The notes below the pieces were generated by a model. That model searched no databases, was not told where the DNA came from, and was given only the letters and a program-made list of their open reading frames with translations. A stretch of 64,000 nucleotides of DNA, from NCBI GenBank assembly GCA_002342295.1, contig DDPR01000009.1, forward strand, positions 1 through 64,000, written 5' to 3'. A program made the translations under genes and the position numbers. This document shows, one piece after another, positions 26,428 through 35,504 of the stretch. Numbering within the stretch: the first letter of the stretch is position 1; every line of letters begins with the position of its first letter. This DNA comes from Burkholderiales bacterium UBA2463 (GTDB lineage: Bacteria > Pseudomonadota > Gammaproteobacteria > Burkholderiales > Burkholderiaceae_A).

Positions 26428-27232
26428 CTTCGCCGGCGTTGAGTCAGCCATCGCTCGCCTCTACGGCGAGCCCTTGGTCGACCTCCCGCGTGACCTCTAC
26501 ATCCCACCGGATGCACTCGAGGTCATTCTGGAGGCATTTGAAGGCCCCCTCGACCTCCTGCTCTACCTGATCCGTCGACAAAACTTCAACATCCTCGACA
26601 TTCCCATGGCCGAGGTGACGCAGCAGTACTTGGGCTACATTGATGAGGTTCGAACCCACAACCTGGAGCTTGCAGCAGAGTACCTACTCATGGCCGCAAT
26701 GCTCATCGAAATCAAGTCGCGCATGCTCCTGCCAGTCAAGGCAAAACACGGCGACGAGGAGCCCGAAGACCCCAGGGCCGAACTGGTTAGGCGACTATTA
26801 GAGTACGAACGCCTGAAGGTTGCCGCGCAGCAGATTGATGAACGTCCTCAACTGGACCGTGATGTATTTCCCGCGCTGGTCAGCACGGACCCCACAGCTG
26901 CGCTGGTCTTGCCAAAGGTCGCTGCCCCCGACCTCGCGGCGGCATGGAAGGACCTCCTGAGACGCGCCAAGCTCGTCACCCACCACCAAGTGACCCGAGA
27001 GTCACTCTCAGTGCGTGAGCATATGTCGAAGATTCTTCGACAGCTTCAGCCCGTTCAGTTTCTTGAGTTCCACGAACTCTTCGAAGAGACGCTCGCGGCG
27101 GGAGGAGGACTACCCGTCATCATTGTTCACTTTCTGGCCCTGCTCGAACTCGCGCGAGAGGGTCTTGTCGACATCACGCAGGCGGAGCCCTTTGCCCCGA
27201 TCTATGTCCGACTCGGAATCACGCCCAGCTAG
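26390..27232 (+). CDS. scpA: Segregation and condensation protein A
   Basis: A 280-residue ScpA kleisin that links the SMC ATPase heads in the chromosome condensin. The EAFEGPLDLLLYLIRRQNFN segment is the family hallmark of the SMC-neck-binding N-terminal domain, and a winged helix forms the C-terminus. ATG at 26390 is chosen over an earlier in-frame ATG because conservation begins near it. It overlaps both neighbours: the DUF3460 gene by 38 bases and murB by 29. scpB is not in the window. Confidence 0.92.
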   Translation: MSTSPVSPLPTTDFAGVESAIARLYGEPLVDLPRDLYIPPDALEVILEAFEGPLDLLLYLIRRQNFNILDIPMAEVTQQYLGYIDEVRTHNLELAAEYLLMAAMLIEIKSRMLLPVKAKHGDEEPEDPRAELVRRLLEYERLKVAAQQIDERPQLDRDVFPALVSTDPTAALVLPKVAAPDLAAAWKDLLRRAKLVTHHQVTRESLSVREHMSKILRQLQPVQFLEFHELFEETLAAGGGLPVIIVHFLALLELAREGLVDITQAEPFAPIYVRLGITPS

Positions 27233-28340
27233 CCCCCCGGTCAGCCTGCAGGCCCTGAACACCATGGGACTGCCGAGTTTTGCCCAGTATCTTGTTCGAC
27301 TGACAGACTCGACTGCCCTGCCAGCGCTCTCTGAGTCGCTTGTGGGCGCCCCGAAATTCATCTTGGGTGGTGGCAGTAACGTCGTGATCTCGGCAGAGGA
27401 GGATGCTCCCCTGCCCGCGACGGTCATCTTGAACCAACTCATGGGCATCGTTCGGCTGTCTGCCAATGAACAGGCCATCCGCATCCGCTGCGCGGCTGGG
27501 GAGCCTTGGCATCGCTTTGTCATGTGGACCCTCGCCCAGGGTTGGGCAGGCCTCGAGAATCTGGCCCTCATTCCCGGCACGGTCGGTGCTGCTCCTATTC
27601 AGAACATCGGTGCCTACGGCGTCGAGGTGGCCGAATGCATCGAGCTCGTGCACGCCTGGGACTTTGAAGCCCATGAGCACACGACATTCTCGCCAGAGGC
27701 CTGCGACTTTGGTTATCGCAGCAGCCGCTTCAAGGATGAGGCGCGACAGGGGCCATGGAACGCACCTCGTTTCCTCATCACCGCGGTCGACTTTCAGCTC
27801 ACTCCCGCTCCCCGTGCGACCCCAAAGACTGATTACCTCGGACTCGAAAAGGAGCTCGGGGAGATTTGCAAGGGAGCCACGCCGTCCCCGCTCCATGTTG
27901 CTCACGCGGTGATGTCTCTACGAAACAAGAAACTTCCCCCGATTGAAAACCTCGGCAACGTTGGGAGCTTCTTCCAAAATCCCACCGTGCCGGAGCCTTA
28001 CGCACGGGTTCTCATCGATCGGAACGAGGGCATGCCGGCCTACCCCGCCAGCGACGGGCAGGTGAAGCTCTCCGCAGGCTGGCTCATCGAGCAACTTGGG
28101 TTTAAGGGATTGCGTCTCGGGGGGGCTGGGGTCTATGACAAACATGCGCTTGTCCTGGTAAACCATGGCCAGGCCCGCGCTGCCGAGGTTCTCGAGTTGG
28201 CCCTCCAGATTCAGCGGGCGGTGATGTCACGCTTTGGGGTCTGGCTCGTGCCGGAGCCTCAGCTCGTCCCACCCCGATCTGATGCCGCTCGCCTGAACAC
28301 AGGTCGCTCTGGGTATGACAGCGAACTTACAAAGCGATAA
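27204..28340 (+). CDS. murB: UDP-N-acetylenolpyruvoylglucosamine reductase
   Basis: A 378-residue type I MurB (Escherichia coli type) that reduces UDP-GlcNAc-enolpyruvate to UDP-MurNAc in peptidoglycan synthesis. FAD-binding marks are ILGGGSNVV, IPGTVGAAPIQNIGAYG and FGYRSSRFK; GSFFQNP carries the catalytic Ser; SAGWLIEQLGFKG closes the domain. The core ends at about VPEPQLV; the last 20 or so residues are an extra tail encoded by DNA that also encodes the end of yaaA. Start ATG 27204 overlaps scpA. Confidence 0.93.
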   Translation: MSDSESRPASPPVSLQALNTMGLPSFAQYLVRLTDSTALPALSESLVGAPKFILGGGSNVVISAEEDAPLPATVILNQLMGIVRLSANEQAIRIRCAAGEPWHRFVMWTLAQGWAGLENLALIPGTVGAAPIQNIGAYGVEVAECIELVHAWDFEAHEHTTFSPEACDFGYRSSRFKDEARQGPWNAPRFLITAVDFQLTPAPRATPKTDYLGLEKELGEICKGATPSPLHVAHAVMSLRNKKLPPIENLGNVGSFFQNPTVPEPYARVLIDRNEGMPAYPASDGQVKLSAGWLIEQLGFKGLRLGGAGVYDKHALVLVNHGQARAAEVLELALQIQRAVMSRFGVWLVPEPQLVPPRSDAARLNTGRSGYDSELTKR

Positions 28341-29101
28341 CCCCCTCCATTGAACGAGTGAAGGTGGGTCGCCTGCGTCATCTGACCTTCGACGATGGCT
28401 CGAGCCATAAGCCCACGGGCCCGCTTGGCGTAGAAGCTAACAACCTTGAACGATCCATCCTCCGCCTCGTCTTGAAACACCGGATGAACAATCGAGGCCT
28501 GCAGCCCGGGCCCACCCGGGTCGTCACCCGTCTTCGCGACAGGCTGTGTTCGCACGACCTTGAAATACTCTTCGGAGGCGAGATTCACCACCAGAGCCTC
28601 CTCTCCGGACCTCCTCAGATGAGCGATCTGCTGGTTGAGCTCAGTGGTCACTCGGTGACCCCAGAACCGATACAAATCGGCGCCGCGCGCATTGGGCAAT
28701 CGTGTGCCCATCTCGAGCCGGTATGGCTGGAGGGCGTCAAGCGGGCGCAAGACACCGTAGAGTCCAGAGAGAATCCGCAGGTGCTCCTGCGCCCAACGAC
28801 GCGAGGAGGCACTAAGCGTCGAAGCATCGAGCCCCTCATAGACGTCGCCGTTGAAGGCCAACAGCGCCGGCCGAGCCCGGTCCGGTGATGGGGGGTAAGA
28901 CCACTCTTGGAATCGCTCATGATTGAGACGAGCGAGCTTGTCGCTTAACGTCATGAGCCGGCCAATTTCTCTGACTGTCTTGTCTCGAAGAAGATCGACC
29001 AGGCCCACCGCCTCCGCCTCCAGAGACGGCTGCGTCATCTTCACACCCGGAATCGGGGACTCAAAATCGAGGGTCTTCGCGGGAGACAGGAGTACCAGCA
29101 T
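28259..29101 (-). CDS. yaaA: Peroxide stress protein YaaA (DUF328)
   Basis: A 280-residue member of the YaaA/UPF0246 family, which lowers free iron and limits oxidative DNA damage during peroxide stress. The start (MLVLLSPAKTLDFESP), AFNGDVYEGLDA and FYAKRARGLMARA are family signatures. The C-terminus runs about 15 residues past the usual end into murB territory (82-base convergent overlap). Confidence 0.93.
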   Translation of the reverse strand: MLVLLSPAKTLDFESPIPGVKMTQPSLEAEAVGLVDLLRDKTVREIGRLMTLSDKLARLNHERFQEWSYPPSPDRARPALLAFNGDVYEGLDASTLSASSRRWAQEHLRILSGLYGVLRPLDALQPYRLEMGTRLPNARGADLYRFWGHRVTTELNQQIAHLRRSGEEALVVNLASEEYFKVVRTQPVAKTGDDPGGPGLQASIVHPVFQDEAEDGSFKVVSFYAKRARGLMARAIVEGQMTQATHLHSFNGGGYRFVSSLSYPERPVFRRAASDRGGTS

Positions 29102-29128
29102 GTTGATTCATCATGCCATACTGCTCCC

Positions 29129-29614
29129 ATGCAAATCTCGGTCGGCCCCTCGCGTTTAGCCCTCTGCGCCCTCTGCCTGCTCAGCCTCACTCACCTCTGG
29201 GGATGTGCGGGTGGCAGAGAGGCGCCTCGACCCAAGATCGAATTGGTGGACGTTCGAGTGGCTGGATTCGACAAGGACGGCGTAGACCTCACGGTGACCC
29301 TCTCCGTCGCCAACCTGGCCTCAATCGACGTTCCGCTCGAGGACCTGCAGGCCGATGTCCTCATCGAGAACACCGTGGTAGCCCAGGCGGTCCCCTCCCA
29401 AGCCAAATTCACCCTCATGGCCAGCCAGGCTGTGAAGGTGCCGCTCAAGACTCGGCTGATTTTTAAGGGGCTCTCGGCCTCACTCTCGCAGGCTCCCATG
29501 TCGCTCATTAAAGGGGGCGTGAAGGTAACGGTCCGAGGCTCGGCCACCACAGCCTACGGTCTCATTCCGATTCGCTTTGAAAAAGAGATGCGAATCGAGC
29601 CGCTGGTTCGCTAG
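29129..29614 (+). CDS. LEA14-like lipoprotein (WHy domain)
   Basis: A 161-residue lipoprotein: signal peptide with lipobox LWGC (Cys near residue 26), then one LEA type 2/WHy-like beta-sandwich (VDLTVTLSVANLASIDVPLEDLQ with the N-x-x-S/P-I-x-V-P rhythm). The domain is linked with desiccation and stress tolerance in plants; in bacteria such lipoproteins are mostly uncharacterised. It is divergent from yaaA with 27 bases between them. Confidence 0.75.
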   Translation: MQISVGPSRLALCALCLLSLTHLWGCAGGREAPRPKIELVDVRVAGFDKDGVDLTVTLSVANLASIDVPLEDLQADVLIENTVVAQAVPSQAKFTLMASQAVKVPLKTRLIFKGLSASLSQAPMSLIKGGVKVTVRGSATTAYGLIPIRFEKEMRIEPLVR

Positions 29615-29623
29615 GGCATCGAC

Positions 29624-30286
29624 CTACTGATCCATGCTGCGGATGTGTCGATCAAAAATCGGTCGGGACCGCTCCGGATCCATCTGAGACCAGTCCGGCT
29701 CAGGCAACTCATGAAAGGCCTCGCGCAGCAGTGCCCCCCAGCGACTGCGGATGTGAGCAAAGTACGCATCGTCGTCATTGATTGATACGAAGCGGCTGAC
29801 CGCCAAATCGTCCGTCTTGTACACCAGCAAGTCGAGCGGCATCCCTACCGAGATATTTGATTTGAGCGTGGAGTCCATCGAGATCAGAACGCACTTCACA
29901 GCTTCATCGAGAGGAGTGCCCCTTCGAACAACGCGATCGAGGATGGGCTTGCCATACTTAGACTCGCCAATCTGAAAGTAAGGACACTCAGACTGGGACT
30001 CGATGAAATTACCGGCTGCATAAATCTGGAAGAGTCGGCAGGGCTCCCCCCGAATCTGCCCCCCAAGAATGAAGCTGCAGTTAAAGTCGATTCCAAACTC
30101 CGAAAGAGCCTTATGGTCCCTGTCGTAGACGGCGCGAACCGCATCGCCCACGATTGATGCGGCCTGATCCATGCTCTGAGCAGACCAGATCGACTCACCC
30201 TCCCCCAACTCATTCATTCGGCTACGAACCGCCTGAGAAATTGCGAGGTTTCCGGCGCTCATGAGAACAATCATCCGATATGCCAA
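29624..30286 (-). pseudogene. Anbu/HslV-type proteasome homologue, N-terminus missing
   Basis: A 220-residue reading frame that matches bacterial proteasome homologues of the Anbu type from VLMSAGNLAISQAV onward. Intact members start about 40 residues earlier with the catalytic N-terminal residue, the DSRTNAG segment and a conserved Lys; none is encoded in frame here, and a stop codon stands immediately before the TTG at 30286. On the same strand but in another frame, 30335-30376 reads ASGARCAGVVHMSS, similar to the lost ASDSRTNAGVDHIST region. So the gene looks frame-shifted and degraded at its 5' end. Without the N-terminus it cannot be a protease of the normal type. Alternatives are sequence error or a truncated structural form. 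Confidence 0.6.
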
Positions 30287-30441
30287 TCAAAAAGGGGTCG
30301 GGGGTCCCATGATGACCCCTCACCGGGTGCATTCTGATGACATGTGCACCACACCTGCACATCGGGCACCAGAGGCCCACCCCGTCGCGGTGCATTGCAC
30401 CCCCTAACGGGCATCCAGCCAGGACCCGCTAAAGTAGTGCC

Positions 30442-31356
30442 ATGCTCGCCTACCGACACGCCTTTCATGCGGGCAACCATGCCGACGTCGTCAAACATAT
30501 GGTCCTGCTCTATTGCATGGACTATCTTCAACAGAAGGTCGCACCCATCCTCGTGGTGGACACCCATGCAGGGGCTGGACACTACGCCCCAGAGTCGCGA
30601 CTCGTCCGAGACAAGTCTGAGCTGAACACGGGGCTTGGCAGGCTCTGGCCGATGAAACGCGAGGGGATGCCTCAGCTTGTTCGCACCTACCTTGAGGCAG
30701 TTGCTGCCAGCAATTCCGGTCCCGCTCTAACCTGCATTCCGGGCTCGCCCCTCCTGATCGCCCAGCGTCTGAGAGACCGTGATGGCCTGCGTGCTTTCGA
30801 GTTGCACCCAACTGATTATCCGCACCTCAAAGAGACACTCTCGGGCTTTGGTCGGCGCGTCAGCGCAGAGAAAGCCGATGGCTTCGAAAGGCTAAAGGCT
30901 CTGTTGCCGCCGGTGAGTCGGCGGGGTCTCGTTCTCATGGACCCCTCATTTGAGATGAAGTCGGACTACAACAAGGCCATGCAGGCTATTCGCGATGGTG
31001 TTGCTCGATTTGCGACGGGCTGTTTCGTGATCTGGGTGCCCATGATTCAGCGATTCGAAGTCGAGCGCTTCGTGCGTCAGGCCGCAAGCCTTCCGGTTGG
31101 AGAGGTTCTCGTGATCAGCCTACGAGTGCGAACCTCACTGGCCGACGGACTCGGGCTCATGGGCAGTCACCTGATCGTACTCAACCCGCCCTTCGGTCTG
31201 AAGGAGGCCTGCGAGCAGGCGCTTCCCTGGCTTGTGAGGCAACTTGGACAGGATGCGAGTGCGGGCTTCAACCTCAACCATCCCTCTGAAATGAGGGGCT
31301 CAAAAAGACGCCCGGCTGCTCGCGCGTCCGCGCCATCCAAAAAAAAGGGGGGCTAG
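30442..31356 (+). CDS. rlmJ: 23S rRNA (adenine-2030-N6)-methyltransferase
   Basis: A 304-residue RlmJ that methylates A2030 of 23S rRNA. The N-terminal LAYRHAFHAGNHADVVKH segment is the family signature, and the SAM site follows (VVDTHAGAGHY). The catalytic motif is DPSFE at 167-171, a variant of the DPPY class. The C-terminus is Lys-rich and its last codons are the same DNA as the aceA terminator hairpin on the other strand. Confidence 0.93.
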   Translation: MLAYRHAFHAGNHADVVKHMVLLYCMDYLQQKVAPILVVDTHAGAGHYAPESRLVRDKSELNTGLGRLWPMKREGMPQLVRTYLEAVAASNSGPALTCIPGSPLLIAQRLRDRDGLRAFELHPTDYPHLKETLSGFGRRVSAEKADGFERLKALLPPVSRRGLVLMDPSFEMKSDYNKAMQAIRDGVARFATGCFVIWVPMIQRFEVERFVRQAASLPVGEVLVISLRVRTSLADGLGLMGSHLIVLNPPFGLKEACEQALPWLVRQLGQDASAGFNLNHPSEMRGSKRRPAARASAPSKKKGG

Positions 31357-31364
31357 AAGCCCCC
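31339..31364 (-). terminator. Intrinsic terminator of aceA
   Basis: Read on the minus strand, a 7-bp G/C stem (31364-31358 with 31354-31348, 3-base loop) is followed by eight T residues (31346-31339). It begins 30 bases after the aceA stop. The same bases form the last codons and stop of rlmJ on the plus strand. Confidence 0.8.
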
Positions 31365-31394
31365 TCTTGTTCTGCTGGTGTCTCTCAGGTGTTT

Positions 31395-32717
31395 TTATGC
31401 TGCGCGCTGATGTTGGGCGTGACCGTCGAAAAACTGCTCATCCTCGGTCGACCCCTTCAGAGCTGCGGTAGACGCATCACGCTCAATCGTTGTGGTAACT
31501 GCATCGAAATAACCCGTGCCCACCTCACGCTGATGCTTGACTGCTGTGAACCCGCGCTCAGCCGCGGCAAACTCGGCCTCTTGAAGTTCCACGAATGCAG
31601 ACATGTTTTGTCGAGCGTAACCATAGGCCAGATTAAACATGGAGTAGTTGAGGCTATGGAACCCGGCCAGCGTAATGAATTGGAACTTATAGCCCATTGC
31701 GCCGAGCTCTCGCTGGAATTTCGCGATGGTGGCGTCATCCAGGTTCTTTTTCCAGTTAAAGGAAGGCGAGCAGTTGTAGGCAAGCATCTTTCCGGGGAAC
31801 TGCTTGTGAATGGCCTCCGCGAAAGCGCGTGCATACGCAAGGTCGGGAGTCCCCGTCTCACACCAAATCATGTCGGCATAGGGCGCGTAGGCAAGGCCTC
31901 GCGAGATGGCCTGCCCCACTCCGGGTTTGGTGCGATAAAAACCCTCCACGGTGCGCTCACCGGTCAGGAAGGCCTTGTCGTTCTCATCGACGTCTGAGGT
32001 CACAAGATCCGCGGCTTCGGCATCGGTTCGAGCCAAAAGCACAGTGGGCACGCCCATCACATCTGCTGCGAGACGTGCAGACACCAACTTCGACACAGCC
32101 TCCCGTGTGGGGACGAGAACCTTGCCACCCATGTGTCCACACTTCTTCACGCTTGCGAGTTGGTCCTCGAAGTGAACGCCAGAAGCGCCTGCATCAATCA
32201 TGGCCTTCATCAGCTCAAAGGCATTGAGGACGCCACCAAAACCCGCCTCTGCATCCGCAACGATGGGAAGGAAGTAGTCGATATAACCCTCGTCTCCGGG
32301 ATTCTTTCCCTCCATCCACTGAATCTCATCGCATCGAGTGAGGGCGTTGTTGATTCGACGAACCACCTGCGGCACAGAGTTGGCGGGATAGAGGGATTGG
32401 TCTGGATACATTTCGCCAGCCAGATTTGCGTCACCAGCCACCTGCCACCCGGAGAGGTAGACAGCCTTGAGTCCAGCCTTGGCCTGTTGCATGGCTTGAT
32501 TGCCCGACATGGCGCCCAGACTGTTGACGAAAGGCTCCGTGTTCACGAGATTCCAGAGTTTCTCGGCACCCCGCCTCGCCAGGGTGTGCTCGACCTGCAC
32601 GGACCCGCGAAGGCGCACAACGTCTTGAGCGCTGTAACCGCGCTTGATGCCCTTCCAGCGGGGATTCTCGGACCAATCTTTCTGAAGCTTCTCGGCCTGC
32701 TCTTGACGCGACAACAT
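31395..32717 (-). CDS. aceA: Isocitrate lyase
   Basis: A 440-residue isocitrate lyase, first enzyme of the glyoxylate shunt, splitting isocitrate into glyoxylate and succinate. The catalytic signature KKCGHMGG holds C193; WQVAGDANLAGEMYPDQSLY and PSFNWKKNLDD are also diagnostic. Length equals the short enterobacterial form. It allows growth on acetate and fatty acids and complements pckG. Monocistronic by layout, with its own terminator. Malate synthase is not in the window. Confidence 0.97.
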   Translation of the reverse strand: MLSRQEQAEKLQKDWSENPRWKGIKRGYSAQDVVRLRGSVQVEHTLARRGAEKLWNLVNTEPFVNSLGAMSGNQAMQQAKAGLKAVYLSGWQVAGDANLAGEMYPDQSLYPANSVPQVVRRINNALTRCDEIQWMEGKNPGDEGYIDYFLPIVADAEAGFGGVLNAFELMKAMIDAGASGVHFEDQLASVKKCGHMGGKVLVPTREAVSKLVSARLAADVMGVPTVLLARTDAEAADLVTSDVDENDKAFLTGERTVEGFYRTKPGVGQAISRGLAYAPYADMIWCETGTPDLAYARAFAEAIHKQFPGKMLAYNCSPSFNWKKNLDDATIAKFQRELGAMGYKFQFITLAGFHSLNYSMFNLAYGYARQNMSAFVELQEAEFAAAERGFTAVKHQREVGTGYFDAVTTTIERDASTAALKGSTEDEQFFDGHAQHQRAA

Positions 32718-32987
32718 GATGGCAACTCCCTAAGAAATGTGACGTAAGGTGAATGAGACGACAACGAAACGGTACACACCCTGCTGCCTTGCGTCACGGT
32801 TTTCTAGAAAATAATTTAAGATTAAAAACCAGTTAAATCATATCTTTAAGTAATTATTTCATTATATGAGATAGTGATTTGCACAATGAGAAATGATTTA
32901 TGTGCCACGCAACACGATTTTTCACATTGTGGTGACCGAGTCCCTAGATATGGGAGGTGCACCCCTTTGGACGCTTAAAGCAGTGTC
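32718..32987. promoter_or_regulatory. AT-rich region upstream of aceA
   Basis: 270 bases between the aceA start and the end of the ABC permease gene. The middle (about 32805-32900) is far more AT-rich than its surroundings and contains an imperfect inverted repeat with arms near 32809-32822 and 32841-32858. It presumably carries the aceA promoter and perhaps an operator; I could not assign a known binding site or a clear -35/-10 pair. Confidence 0.4.
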
Positions 32988-35504
32988 TCAGCCCTCCAGG
33001 CGCAGCGCGTTCAGGGCCGTCGCTTGCGTCACCGCGCGGAGGGCCATCTGGCCCGCTCCCCAGCACAGGACAGACCCCAGGCCCATCCCGACGAGTAAGC
33101 CTGACCAGCGAAACGGGACGAGCAAGGAGAACGCGAGATCGGCCACGACCACGCCCACGCCTTGGGCGATCAGGGCCGCGCCAAGGCCCGCAAGACCGCC
33201 TACAAACAAAAGCTCGGCCGACTGTGCCACGGCGAGCTGCCCGCGACTGGCCCCGAAGGCCCTCAAGAGACTGGCCTCTCTCTGACGGTCATTGCGACTG
33301 GCACTCAGTGCAGCCCAGACCACCAACGCGCCTCCGAAGATTCCGAGCACGAACAAAGACTGCACGGCGAGGATGCCCTGATCGAGAAGCCGTCTCACCT
33401 GCGCCAACAGGCCGTCTAACTCCACCACCGTAAGGCCTGGAAATGCCCGAAGCAGATCCGACGTGAGTGACTTCGCCTGCTCCGGCGAGACGTAAAAGGA
33501 CGTGATGAATGTCTTTGCCTGATCCTCGATGAGCGAGGGACTCAACACCATGAAGAAATTGACCTCCATCGAATCCCACCGCAGAGATCGAATGCTGGTG
33601 ACGCGGGCGGTCACCAGATCGCCCGCCACATCAAAGCGAAGCAGATCGCCAAGTCGAATGCCCAGCGTCTGCGCAATCCCCTTCTCAACAGAGACCTCGG
33701 CGCGAGATGGGTCTAGCGCTCGACCCTGGACCAGCTTGTTATGGGCGGGAAGGGACAAGGCGTAGGAGAGATTCATCTCACGATCAAGAAGGCGCTTCGC
33801 ACGCTCATCCTCCACCCGATCTGGGCCGACTTCGCGATCATTCACCGCCACCAGACGACCACGAACCATGGGCTGAATGACCGGACTCACGACACCAGAG
33901 GCCGAGATTCGGGTCCGAACCGCATCCTCTTGTCCCGGCAAGATATTCAGCAGGAATCGGTTCGGCGCGCGGTCAGGAAGACTCCGACCCCATGCATCCA
34001 CAAGGTCGGTCTGAAGAAAACTCAGAAGCAGCAGGGCTGCCAGTGCAAGGCCAAGGCCGATGACCTGTGCGGCGAGGCTTGCAGCGCGGCGGCTTAACGC
34101 CCTCTGGAGGCTTCGAAGCCCCCATGAGCGCGGGCGAAGTTGAGCCAGGAGCCATGCAAAGGTCCGCATCAAGAGCCAGACCAGGCCCCAGAAGAGAGTG
34201 CCCAGCACACTGAACCCCGCACTCATGGCGAAGGCGAGCTTCACATCGCCGCTGCCCAGCCACATCAGTGCCCACAGCCCAGCCACAATGATCGTGAGCG
34301 ATGCCGCGCCAGTCCAGCGCGAGCCTGATGGATTGGAACCCACGCGCAGAGTGAGAAGCGCTGGCACCGAGAGTGCTCTGAGCAGGGCGGGCCACGCGAA
34401 GACAAACACCATGGCCAAAGCAATCAGGACGCCCTGGGCCAAGGGCTTTAACATGCTGGTGGTCAAGGTCGGCAGGGGCGCTGCAACGGCGGAGGCGATC
34501 TGAGTAGCCAGCAAGGCCTGAACACCAAACCCACAGACCAGGCCCACGAGGGCACCAGCCAGGCTCAGGCCCCCGAGGGCACAGATCCAGATTCGAATCA
34601 GGTCCGTCCGTCCCGCACCCAGCGCCTTCATAAGCGCCAGCCTTCGCTCCTGCACACGCGCCATCTGTCGGGCGGCGAGCCCCAGGGCGGCACATGCGGC
34701 GAGCAAGGACACCATGCTCGTGATGGAGAGGAAGCTTCGCGCCCGGCCAAGCACATCTCTCAACTCGGGTCGGGCCTGTTCAATCGTCTCAAAACGCTGA
34801 CCGGCTCTCAGATGAGCGGCGATGAGAGAGTCAAAGCGAGCAAGGGTGGTCTCCTCCTGGGAGGACACCCACAGCCTGTATGCGATTCGACTGCCAGGCT
34901 GCTCAAGGCCGGTCGATGCAAGATCCTCATGACGCATCATGAGTCTCGGCGAGAGGTTTACGAACCCCATGCCACGATCTGGCTCGAAGGCGATGAGGCC
35001 CGCCACGCGAAAGGATCTCGAACCAAGCAACACTGAGTCGCCCACGGACACTCCAAGCCGTCCCGAAATGGCCGGGTCCAGATAGACCTCGCCACGTTCG
35101 AGCTGAGCCCCCTCAATACGGCCGTTGGGCGTATCCACCTGAAGTTCCCCCCTGAGGGGGTAGCCGGCTTCAAAGGTCTTGACCGAGACCAGCATCGCAT
35201 CGCGTCCGGCAGAGACCATGGTGGGGAACTGGCTGCCCAGGACTACCGAGAGCCGAAGCCCAGACGCCGCAGCAAGCCACTCTTGCGGGACCGGTCGGTC
35301 ACTGAGCAGCAGACGATCGCCCGCCAGGCTCGCACGAGCATCTGACAGGAGCGCATGCTCCACGCGCGCACCGAGAAATCCGACTGCAGTCACCGAGGCA
35401 ACCGAGACAATGATGCTCAGAAGCATGAGTCGCATGCTGGGCGAACGACGCTCTCGCAGTGCGAGACGCGCAGCCCAAAGCCAGGGCAGAGGCCTAGGCC
35501 GCAC
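32988..35504 (-). CDS. Large FtsX-type ABC permease (YbbP/LolE-like)
   Basis: An about 838-residue membrane protein with a first helix, a large periplasmic domain, a block of helices, a second periplasmic domain and three C-terminal helices: two FtsX/MacB-type permease units in one chain, as in YbbP. The cytoplasmic loops before the helix blocks read RRLALMKALGAGRTDLIR and RQREASLLRAFGASRGQL, the usual FtsX coupling loops. Start is GTG at 35504 or TTG at 35516, both overlapping the preceding gene. It is the last gene of a six-gene exporter operon. Family members export lipids or lipoproteins or act in cell-envelope processes; the cargo here is unknown. Confidence 0.82.
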   Translation of the reverse strand: MRPRPLPWLWAARLALRERRSPSMRLMLLSIIVSVASVTAVGFLGARVEHALLSDARASLAGDRLLLSDRPVPQEWLAAASGLRLSVVLGSQFPTMVSAGRDAMLVSVKTFEAGYPLRGELQVDTPNGRIEGAQLERGEVYLDPAISGRLGVSVGDSVLLGSRSFRVAGLIAFEPDRGMGFVNLSPRLMMRHEDLASTGLEQPGSRIAYRLWVSSQEETTLARFDSLIAAHLRAGQRFETIEQARPELRDVLGRARSFLSITSMVSLLAACAALGLAARQMARVQERRLALMKALGAGRTDLIRIWICALGGLSLAGALVGLVCGFGVQALLATQIASAVAAPLPTLTTSMLKPLAQGVLIALAMVFVFAWPALLRALSVPALLTLRVGSNPSGSRWTGAASLTIIVAGLWALMWLGSGDVKLAFAMSAGFSVLGTLFWGLVWLLMRTFAWLLAQLRPRSWGLRSLQRALSRRAASLAAQVIGLGLALAALLLLSFLQTDLVDAWGRSLPDRAPNRFLLNILPGQEDAVRTRISASGVVSPVIQPMVRGRLVAVNDREVGPDRVEDERAKRLLDREMNLSYALSLPAHNKLVQGRALDPSRAEVSVEKGIAQTLGIRLGDLLRFDVAGDLVTARVTSIRSLRWDSMEVNFFMVLSPSLIEDQAKTFITSFYVSPEQAKSLTSDLLRAFPGLTVVELDGLLAQVRRLLDQGILAVQSLFVLGIFGGALVVWAALSASRNDRQREASLLRAFGASRGQLAVAQSAELLFVGGLAGLGAALIAQGVGVVVADLAFSLLVPFRWSGLLVGMGLGSVLCWGAGQMALRAVTQATALNALRLEG

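Noticed and set aside
31339..31364. Terminator for rlmJ on the plus strand
   Set aside because: The T-rich tract on the plus-strand side is weak and interrupted; the uninterrupted run is on the minus-strand side and fits aceA.
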